11,882 bases of DNA from Nitrospirota bacterium (GTDB taxonomy: Bacteria > Nitrospinota_A > UBA7883 > JACRGQ01), in contig JAJRYM010000019.1 of assembly GCA_024275775.1 (NCBI GenBank), positions 1 through 11,882 of the forward strand, in the 5' to 3' direction. Below the pieces are notes generated by a model. The model saw only the letters and a list, made by a program, of their open reading frames with translations, searched no databases and had not been told where the DNA came from. The position numbers and the translations under genes were made by a program. Shown piece after piece: positions 1-5,756 of this stretch. Position 1 is the first letter of the stretch, and every line of letters starts with the position of its first letter.

Positions 1-243
1 ATCGAAATCCGGGGTATCAAAATCTGCCGTGTTTCAGACTGTTCTTTCAAGGTTTCCTTTGAAAAAAGGCACGACCCGCGAGGGATTGATTATTACTGGC
101 AGGGCGGCGCCATGGATAAGAACGAACCGGACAAGGATACCGATATTCGGGCGGTTGAAGACGGATATGTAGCTATTACTCCCATCAGGTACGATCTGAC
201 CGACAGGAATTTCCTCGCCGACCTTAAAAGCTGGGAGTTTTAA
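1..243 (+). CDS. surE: 5'/3'-nucleotidase SurE, C-terminal part (5' end outside window)
   Basis: Frame 1 is open from the first base to TAA at 241-243 and gives the last 80 residues of a protein. The tail has the typical SurE C-terminus. A segment around residues 30-36 reads DYYWQGG, followed by a D-K-D-T-D-I-R-A-V-E-D-G-Y-V-A-I-T-P stretch, which matches the family pattern TDxxAVxxGYVSITPL. It ends with a YDLTD...LKSW motif. SurE is a metal-dependent nucleoside 5'/3'-monophosphate phosphatase of the cytoplasm. Its N-terminal metal-binding aspartates lie outside the window, so activity cannot be judged. The stop codon interlocks with that of the convergent ogt gene, leaving no intergenic space. 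Identification rests on remembered family motifs. Confidence 0.88.
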   Translation: MEIRGIKICRVSDCSFKVSFEKRHDPRGIDYYWQGGAMDKNEPDKDTDIRAVEDGYVAITPIRYDLTDRNFLADLKSWEF

Positions 244-773
244 CCGGGCCTGCCGGCTTTTTCGCGTTCAAGAGAAAGCATCTTCTGTTTGAGCGCCGTC
301 CCTCCGGGGGCCGTAAAGCCACCCATGCCTCCGTCGCTTCTCACAACCCTGTGGCAGGGAATGATGAGCGGCGCCGGGTTTCGAGCCAAAGCCGTACCGA
401 CCGCGCGGGCGGCGCGGGGGCTGTGTATTCTTCCAGCAAGCTCCCGATAGGTTAAAATCTCTCCCCTGCCGGTATTTCTCAGCTCTGCGTAAACTCTTTT
501 GCTAAACGATGTCCGCCCCGACAGGTCAACCGGAACCGCCAAGAAATCTATTGTCCTCCCGCGAAAAAACGCCTGAACCATACCGGCTATTTTCTTCACC
601 TCGGCGCTGGAACGCAGTTCCTTTATTTCACGCGCCGCCTTATCTTTGGATATCGGCAGGATAAGGCGTTCAACTTCCCCCTTTCCGTTCAATATGACCG
701 CACACCACCCTTCGGCGGTTTTAAAAAGGCCGCCAGAGCGTTCTGCTATTCCAGACGCATTTTGGAGCCGCAT
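240..773 (-). CDS. ogt: Methylated-DNA--protein-cysteine methyltransferase (Ogt/MGMT type)
   Basis: This 177-residue suicide DNA-repair protein transfers the alkyl group from O6-alkylguanine to its own cysteine. The C-terminal domain carries the hallmark IIPCHRVV, with acceptor Cys140. It also has TYRELA (108-113) in the recognition-helix region, RAVGTALARNP (123-133) with the family's conserved arginine at 123, and GGMGGF (148-153). The N-terminal part (about 20-75) is the usual weakly conserved alpha/beta domain, so this is a full single-function enzyme without an Ada regulatory domain. The ATG at 773-771 lies inside the end of aroA (28-bp overlap), has no clear Shine-Dalgarno, and suggests translational coupling to aroA. 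The stop at 242-240 shares TTAA with the surE stop. Family assignment is firm; ogt versus mgt naming is conventional. Confidence 0.93.
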   Translation of the reverse strand: MRLQNASGIAERSGGLFKTAEGWCAVILNGKGEVERLILPISKDKAAREIKELRSSAEVKKIAGMVQAFFRGRTIDFLAVPVDLSGRTSFSKRVYAELRNTGRGEILTYRELAGRIHSPRAARAVGTALARNPAPLIIPCHRVVRSDGGMGGFTAPGGTALKQKMLSLEREKAGRPG

Positions 774-2008
774 GATCTCATCAGTTCGACAAAATTAGGA
801 AAAGTTACGCTTATGGATTCCGCAGTGGCAATTTCGGTTACGCCATCCGCCGCCAGCCCTGCCACGGCGAGGCTCATTACCACCCTGTGGTCATGATGTC
901 CGTCCACCTTGCCCCCTTTAAGAGAGCTGTGGCGGATTACCAGGCCATCCGGCCTTTCTTCAATGTCGGCGCCCATTTTTTTCAACTCTTCAGCCATAAC
1001 CGCAATCCGGTCGGTCTCCTTAAGCCGGGCTTGGGGAACATTTACAAGGCGCGTTTCCCCTTCCGCCAGACAGCCGACAACCGCCATGGCAGGCAGGGCG
1101 TCCGGGGTGCTGTTAAGGTCTATCACGCGGCCTGTAAGCTTTTTACCCTTAACTTTGAGCGTATCGCCCACCTCTATATCCGCCCCCATGGATAAAAGAT
1201 GGTCTATCACCTGTTTATCTCCCTGTACATCCTTCATATCCAGCCCGCAAAGCTCCACTTCGGCCCCTTCAACGGCCGCCAGAGCCAGAAAAAATGTAGC
1301 GGAGGAAAAATCAGCGGGAATGGCGGTTTTAAAAGCGCTGATTTGCTGGCCGGGGTAAATGACGAACCGCGAATAACTTTCTTTCTCAAATTTTATTTTT
1401 AGTTTTTTCAGCCAGTTAAGCGTCATATCGACATATGGTTTCTCGTTTAACGAGTCAATGGTCAACTCCGTTCTGTCCGGGCAAAATGGGGTATGCACAA
1501 GAAGGGAGGAAAGGTATTGCGAAGTTGTGCCGTCCACGGCTGTTTTCCCACCTTTTAACGGCCCTCTTAGCGTAATCGGCAGATGACCGTCGTCTGAATC
1601 TAGAATCTCGGCTCCAAGGCGAGCCAGTGAATCAATCAACGGTTTCATAGGCCTTTTTCTGGAGGATGCGTCGCCGGTAATTGTTACCGGAGTACTCGCA
1701 AGAGCCGCGGTGCCGAGAGCGAACCTTGCCGATGTTCCGCTGTTGCCGATATCAATTGCTTCTGAGCGCGGTCTTATTATGCCTCCCGTACCGGTTACGA
1801 TTACGGTATCCCCCTGTTTCGATATTTCGGCGCCGAATTCTCTGCAGGCCTCCATCGCGGATTTCACGTCGTCCGAATCCAGAATGGCCGTAATTTCCGA
1901 CACCCCTTCCGCCAAGGTGGCAAAAAACAGCGCTCTTATGGAATGGGATTTTGACCCGGGAATTGCAACCCGCCCCCGTGGCTCCGAAAAAGAGGAAAAA
2001 ATTCGCAT
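746..2008 (-). CDS. aroA: 3-phosphoshikimate 1-carboxyvinyltransferase (EPSP synthase)
   Basis: This 420-residue enzyme joins phosphoenolpyruvate to shikimate-3-phosphate, the sixth step of the shikimate pathway, in the cytoplasm. Visible motifs in order are PGSKSHSIRA (17-26, substrate-binding Lys20 and Arg25), GNSGTSAR (88-95), a GDASSRKRPM stretch near 110-120, SQYLSSLL, a PDALPAMAV segment, the RLKETDRI loop, and DHRVVMSLA near the C-terminus. Length is normal for the family. The start ATG at 2008-2006 gives a canonical N-terminus. No Shine-Dalgarno precedes it. Instead a perfect TATAAT lies seven bases upstream, so the mRNA may be leaderless. It is the first gene of a leftward pair with ogt and diverges from pal. 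The active-site motifs look intact; glyphosate sensitivity class was not determined. Confidence 0.95.
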   Translation of the reverse strand: MRIFSSFSEPRGRVAIPGSKSHSIRALFFATLAEGVSEITAILDSDDVKSAMEACREFGAEISKQGDTVIVTGTGGIIRPRSEAIDIGNSGTSARFALGTAALASTPVTITGDASSRKRPMKPLIDSLARLGAEILDSDDGHLPITLRGPLKGGKTAVDGTTSQYLSSLLVHTPFCPDRTELTIDSLNEKPYVDMTLNWLKKLKIKFEKESYSRFVIYPGQQISAFKTAIPADFSSATFFLALAAVEGAEVELCGLDMKDVQGDKQVIDHLLSMGADIEVGDTLKVKGKKLTGRVIDLNSTPDALPAMAVVGCLAEGETRLVNVPQARLKETDRIAVMAEELKKMGADIEERPDGLVIRHSSLKGGKVDGHHDHRVVMSLAVAGLAADGVTEIATAESISVTFPNFVELMRSCGSKMRLE

Positions 2009-2015
2009 TTGCGGA

Positions 2016-2021
2016 ATTATA
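2016..2021 (-). promoter_or_regulatory. Perfect -10 hexamer (TATAAT) just upstream of aroA
   Basis: Read on the minus strand, TATAAT is followed by seven bases and then the aroA ATG. Transcription starting about seven bases after the hexamer would begin at or next to the start codon, giving a leaderless mRNA. At 16-18 bp spacing I see no TTGACA-like -35 element, and there is no extended -10 TGn motif. The call therefore rests on the hexamer and its position. Confidence 0.45.
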
Positions 2022-2091
2022 GCCGAATTCCGCCCCGTTTTCCGGAGAAGAAAGCCGTTCTTTTTACAGCGGCAATAGTTTGTAATTAGAG

Positions 2092-2120
2092 TTGCAACAG
2101 TATGTTTTGTCTGTTAAGAT
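2092..2120 (+). promoter_or_regulatory. Candidate sigma70-type promoter for pal
   Basis: TTGCAA at 2092-2097 and TAAGAT at 2115-2120 are separated by exactly 17 bp, and each matches consensus at four of six positions. Transcription would start near 2127, leaving a leader of about 47 nt before the pal ATG. It sits in the 165-bp divergent region between aroA and pal, which otherwise holds only the aroA -10 hexamer and the pal Shine-Dalgarno. Supported only by motif match and spacing. Confidence 0.4.
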
Positions 2121-2173
2121 TTCCGGATGAAATTTAATTCGATTTTTCTTAACTCGAAAGGGGATGCCGATAA

Positions 2174-2755
2174 ATGAAATCTTTTAAATTGCTTGGAATT
2201 GTCTTCCTGGCGGTGGCCCTCATGGGAACCACCTCTTGCGCAACAAAGAAAAAAGATGTCGCTACGATAGAAGTAAAACCATCTGCGGATGAGATTAAAG
2301 CCCAGGAAGCCGAAGAGCGCGGCAGGATGGAAAGAGAAAAGCTCGAAACCATTAAGGAAGAGGAAGCAAAAGCCGTTGTAGAGGAAGAAGAAGTAAGAGA
2401 AATGCAGTTCGACCGCAATCAGGCTCTTGAAATAATCTATTTTGATTTCGATAAATACAATCTTACTTTTGCCGCTCGCCAGACCATTGGCAGGAACGCC
2501 GACTGGATGAACGCGTTTCCGGACGCAATTATACAGATAGAAGGCCACTGCGACGAGCGCGGCACTGAAGAATACAACATAGCTCTTGGCGATAGGCGAG
2601 CCGGGGCGGTTAAGGATTATCTGGTCTCTCTTGGAGTTGATGCCAGCCGACTGCACACCATCAGCTATGGAGAAGAGCGCCCGGCCGACCCTGGGCACGA
2701 TGAGGATGCATGGGCAAGCAACCGCCGTGCTGAATTTAAGGTGACTTTCAGATAG
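2174..2755 (+). CDS. pal: Peptidoglycan-associated lipoprotein Pal (OmpA-like domain)
   Basis: This 193-residue protein has a lipoprotein-type signal peptide (MKSFKLL..., hydrophobic 6-18) with probable lipidated Cys22. The preceding residues TTS are a weak lipobox, because -3 is Thr rather than Leu or Val. Residues about 38-78 form a long Glu/Lys/Arg-rich linker, probably helical. The OmpA-like peptidoglycan-binding domain follows (about 87-193) with YFDFDKY (89-95), GHCDERGTEEYN (124-135), and the terminal NRRAEF from Asn183. These match Pal residues that bind meso-diaminopimelate. Pal anchors the outer membrane to peptidoglycan and works with the Tol complex. The ATG has an AAGGGGA Shine-Dalgarno at about 2158-2164. 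No tolB lies upstream; the neighbour is divergent aroA, so pal has its own promoter. A hairpin terminator follows. Confidence 0.93.
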   Translation: MKSFKLLGIVFLAVALMGTTSCATKKKDVATIEVKPSADEIKAQEAEERGRMEREKLETIKEEEAKAVVEEEEVREMQFDRNQALEIIYFDFDKYNLTFAARQTIGRNADWMNAFPDAIIQIEGHCDERGTEEYNIALGDRRAGAVKDYLVSLGVDASRLHTISYGEERPADPGHDEDAWASNRRAEFKVTFR

Positions 2756-2783
2756 ACAGGCAGCAGGTAAAAAGCATTTTTTC

Positions 2784-2819
2784 GGGGATATCGTCTTAAT
2801 GGCGATATCCCCATTTTTT
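2784..2819 (+). terminator. Rho-independent terminator after pal
   Basis: GGGGATATCG (2784-2793) and CGATATCCCC (2803-2812) form a perfect 10-bp stem with a 9-base loop. An A and six T residues follow (2813-2819). It lies 28 bp after the pal stop and immediately before the cpoB-like gene. It should end most pal transcripts and set a lower level for the downstream genes by readthrough. The loop contains ATG 2799-2801, in frame with the downstream gene. Confidence 0.8.
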
Positions 2820-2822
2820 ATT

Positions 2823-3758
2823 ATGAAAAGATTCCCTGAACTTATCTTTACTCTTGCTATTGTTTTTTTGATGTCGTCATGCGTCACCATGCCGCGTCCT
2901 AAAAAAGGTGCGAAGGAACAAGGGCCGACTGAAACCGAAAAAATTCAGCAAAAGCTTACTGTCATTACAAAAGTCATGGCTGACATAAACATACAGGTTG
3001 AAGAGATGGAGAGGAAAATCGAGACTCTGCAAGGAAAAATCGAAGAGAACAGCTATTATTCAAGCGGTGCGGTTGAGAAGCTTAAGCACCTTGATGCTCT
3101 TGAAAATCTGGCAAACCTTGCAAAACTCAAACAGATTTCAAGCGACCTCAGCATACTTAACAGCCTGATGGTCGAGCTTGACGTACAGAATCAGCAAACA
3201 TCCGAAAAGCTTCGGGATCAAATCGAAGAGGCCACGGCTCAGCTTTCCATGCGAATAAACGAAATAGGGCGTCTTGTGAAACCCGATGTAGCTTCTCCGG
3301 CCAAAGTGCGGAAAAGGCGAATATTGCCCATCCCCTCTTCCCTTACCGCCGAAAATCTTTATCAAAGCGCCAACGCATGGTTTTTAAGAGGAAATTACGA
3401 TCAGGCCGAAGCTGAATTCTCCGAATATGTAAACAGATATCCCGAAACCGATTTAAGCGATAATTCGCAGTATTGGAAAGCGGTATCGGTTACAAGGCAA
3501 AACAGGCCGGCTGACGCAGTAAAGGCGTTTATGGAGCTGGTTAGAAGCTATCCCCGCTCCAACAAGGCCCCCGTGGCGCTATGGCGGGTGGCAGATATCC
3601 AGATTAAAACGGGGGAATTAGACGAGGCTGTGTTTACGCTTGAAAATTTGAGAGCGGCGTATCCCGATTCGGTGGAGGCGACGCAGGTGGAACAGAAACT
3701 TCAGGACATCCAGGCGCTACAGGAGCGCCTGGAACGTCAGGAATCTAAGAAGGAATAG
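2823..3758 (+). CDS. cpoB: CpoB/YbgF-like periplasmic coiled-coil TPR protein, predicted lipoprotein
   Basis: From ATG 2823 the protein has 311 residues. It starts MKRFPELIF with a hydrophobic core and an MSSC lipobox-like site (Cys20), so it is probably a lipoprotein. A long coiled-coil region (about 40-155, repeated KIETL, EKLRDQIEE-type heptads) is followed by a basic linker and about three TPR-like repeats (about 175-300: AENLYQSANAWFLRG, AVKAFMELVRSYPRS, AVFTLENLRAAYPDS). This is the CpoB/YbgF plan. In E. coli that protein binds TolA and coordinates outer-membrane constriction with septal wall synthesis. An in-frame ATG at 2799 would add eight residues, but it lies in the terminator loop and disrupts the short charged signal-peptide start, so I prefer 2823. 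Neither start has a good Shine-Dalgarno. Its position next to pal supports the call. Confidence 0.8.
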   Translation: MKRFPELIFTLAIVFLMSSCVTMPRPKKGAKEQGPTETEKIQQKLTVITKVMADINIQVEEMERKIETLQGKIEENSYYSSGAVEKLKHLDALENLANLAKLKQISSDLSILNSLMVELDVQNQQTSEKLRDQIEEATAQLSMRINEIGRLVKPDVASPAKVRKRRILPIPSSLTAENLYQSANAWFLRGNYDQAEAEFSEYVNRYPETDLSDNSQYWKAVSVTRQNRPADAVKAFMELVRSYPRSNKAPVALWRVADIQIKTGELDEAVFTLENLRAAYPDSVEATQVEQKLQDIQALQERLERQESKKE

Positions 3759-3764
3759 TACCGA

Positions 3765-5657
3765 ATGCTTCAAAAAGTAAGAGATAACGCTTCGGGTGTT
3801 TTTGTAAAAATTATTCTTTGGGGACTTGTGGCCGCGTTTGTAGGTACCATTTTTCTTGTTTGGGGATACGGCGATTCGCGCGGGAGGGCTCCTATGGCCA
3901 AAGTGGGCGATTATGTAATAACCCAAGGGGATTACCAGCGCCGTTATGATGTGATGTTGCGCCAGATGAAAGGCAACATTACGCGCGACATGATCAAACA
4001 GCTTAACCTTGACAAGCGGCTATTAAACCAGATGGTAGCGGAAAAGCTGGTTTTGATGGCCGCTGATGAAACAGGTTTCATCGTATCGGACAAAGAAGTC
4101 CAAGACAGCATATCAAACAACCCTGATTTTCAGACGAACAGCGTTTTCGATAAACGCAAATATCTTGCGATATTGAGCGCCAATCGCATGAATCCCGGTG
4201 ACTTTGAGAGCAGTCTGAGAGACGACATAACAGTACAAAAACTGATTCAGTTTCTTGGAGACATGGTGCAGGTTACGGAAGATGAAATAGTCGATGAATA
4301 TGACCGCAAAAATGAAAAGGTAAAAATCGCTTATCTGACCATCTCCGACAGCGGCCAGGCCGCCGGAGTGAACGTTTCGGAAGAACAGCTAAAGGACTAT
4401 TTCGAAAAAAACAAACAGGCTTTCAAACGGCCTGAAGGCAGGGAAATAGAATCCCTGTTCAGCGACCCGCAGAACATTATGAAAACCGTCGATATCCCCG
4501 CAAACGAGATTAAAGACTATTACGATTCGCATATTGACGATTACCTGCAGGAAGAAAAGGTCGCGGCCGCTCATATCCTTATAAAAGTGCCTCAGGATGC
4601 TACGCCTGACGAAGAAAAAAAGCTTCGGGAAAAAGCTGAAGGAATTCTTAAAGAAATTCGTGATGGGGCGGATTTCGCCGAGTCGGCAAAGAAATATTCT
4701 GAGGGTCCGTCCGCAGTCAAAGGTGGCGACTTGGGAGAATTCGGCCGCGGTGTAATGGTAAAGGAGGTTGAGGATGCTCTTTTCAAGCTTGAGCCCGGCA
4801 CACTGTCCGATATAGTAAAAACCGAGTTCGGCTTTCACATAATCAAAATGAAATCCCATACAAAGGCTCTTCAGAAAAAATTCGAAGACGTACAAGATGA
4901 AATCAGGGCAACTCTGGCAAAAAATAAAGCGGAAGAAATCGCCAAAAAAAGGCTGAACGACGCGGTGCGTGGTGATAAGAAAATGGCGGACTGGCAAAAA
5001 ATCGCCGACGGCAACGATTTCACATACCTGAAAAAAAGCGTCTACAGGGGGCAGCCTGTGGAACCTGGAGTTGACCTGTCGAAACTTGTCAACCGCGCTT
5101 TCGATATGAGGCCGGGAGCTTCCACAACGGCAATAAAAGCGGGTAAAGGTTTTTATGCCATTCGCCTCATTCAGAAGGTGCCCTCACAGCAGAAGCCGCT
5201 TGCTGAAGTGAAGAACGAAATTATGCAACGCATCAAAAATGAAGAAGGCGCTCGGCTGGCGAGAGAAAAAGCCCTTGAAACATTGCGGAAGCTGAGAGAG
5301 GGAGGCACGACCATTGATAAGGAGGCAAAAGCGCTCGGAGTGAAAAGCGCCAATACGGAGCCGTTCACGATAGATGACGATTCCAAGGGAATTATCTCGA
5401 TACCCAGCATAAGACAGGCGGCTTTCTCGGCTGAAAAAGGCGGGTTCGAAAAAGTTTATTCCGGCGGCAATTATTATGTTTTCGAGGTCGTCGACAGAGA
5501 GGAAGCTGACCCCGATGGGTATAAGGCCGCACGCGGCGAGATAAGGAAAAAACTTCTTTTAGACAAGAGAACCCAGGTTGTCGAAGATTGGCAGAACAGC
5601 CTTCGCCGCAAAGCCGAAAGTAACGGCCTAATAGATATAAGAGAAGAACTCCTTTAA
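3765..5657 (+). CDS. ppiD: PpiD-like membrane-anchored periplasmic peptidyl-prolyl isomerase
   Basis: This 630-residue protein is close to the length of E. coli PpiD (623). It has a short basic N-terminus, one membrane anchor (about 13-33) and a SurA/PpiD-type N-terminal chaperone domain (about 40-260). A parvulin domain (about 263-362) includes AAHILIK with His270, GGDLGEFGRG (320-329) and TEFGFHIIK with His358. A long C-terminal chaperone lobe follows. It should sit in the inner membrane and help fold newly secreted outer-membrane and periplasmic proteins. E. coli PpiD has a degenerate, inactive parvulin domain; this one keeps the canonical signature residues and may be catalytically active. 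AGGA at 3751-3754 serves the ATG, and the gap to cpoB is only six bases, so they share an mRNA. Confidence 0.88.
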   Translation: MLQKVRDNASGVFVKIILWGLVAAFVGTIFLVWGYGDSRGRAPMAKVGDYVITQGDYQRRYDVMLRQMKGNITRDMIKQLNLDKRLLNQMVAEKLVLMAADETGFIVSDKEVQDSISNNPDFQTNSVFDKRKYLAILSANRMNPGDFESSLRDDITVQKLIQFLGDMVQVTEDEIVDEYDRKNEKVKIAYLTISDSGQAAGVNVSEEQLKDYFEKNKQAFKRPEGREIESLFSDPQNIMKTVDIPANEIKDYYDSHIDDYLQEEKVAAAHILIKVPQDATPDEEKKLREKAEGILKEIRDGADFAESAKKYSEGPSAVKGGDLGEFGRGVMVKEVEDALFKLEPGTLSDIVKTEFGFHIIKMKSHTKALQKKFEDVQDEIRATLAKNKAEEIAKKRLNDAVRGDKKMADWQKIADGNDFTYLKKSVYRGQPVEPGVDLSKLVNRAFDMRPGASTTAIKAGKGFYAIRLIQKVPSQQKPLAEVKNEIMQRIKNEEGARLAREKALETLRKLREGGTTIDKEAKALGVKSANTEPFTIDDDSKGIISIPSIRQAAFSAEKGGFEKVYSGGNYYVFEVVDREEADPDGYKAARGEIRKKLLLDKRTQVVEDWQNSLRRKAESNGLIDIREELL

Positions 5658-5698
5658 CTTTTTCTTAACCGGCTGCTCCTTATCACGGGCCCTGCATG

Positions 5699-5714
5699 CC
5701 GTCCAATTGGACGG
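5699..5714. repeat. 16-bp perfect palindrome in the leader of the membrane-protein gene
   Basis: CCGTCCAATTGGACGG is a perfect dyad, 41 bp after ppiD stops and 42 bp before the next ATG. CCGGCT (5669-5674) and AGCCGG (5725-5730) flank it as a further outer inverted pair. No T-tract follows, so it is not a standard intrinsic terminator. It could be an operator for a dimeric regulator or an RNA hairpin. Confidence 0.55.
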
Positions 5715-5740
5715 TGAATTTGCGAGCCGGCTTGGGGAGA

Positions 5741-5749
5741 AGGAGGTGA
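5741..5749 (+). promoter_or_regulatory. Very strong ribosome binding site (AGGAGGTGA)
   Basis: AGGAGGTGA is fully complementary to the usual 3' end of 16S rRNA and sits seven bases before ATG 5757. It fixes that start. It is much stronger than any other site in the window. CTCCTT at 5676-5681 could pair with AAGGAG (5740-5745) and mask it. Confidence 0.85.
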
Positions 5750-5756
5750 TTATTCA

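Noticed and set aside
2114..2890. 258-codon minus-strand frame across pal
   Set aside because: It lies antisense to the whole of pal and the terminator, and its translation shows no domain. Pal on the plus strand has clear motifs, so this is a shadow frame.
4389..4997. 202-codon minus-strand frame inside ppiD
   Set aside because: It is antisense to the parvulin domain, has an aromatic-rich composition typical of reverse-strand translation, and matches no recognisable family.
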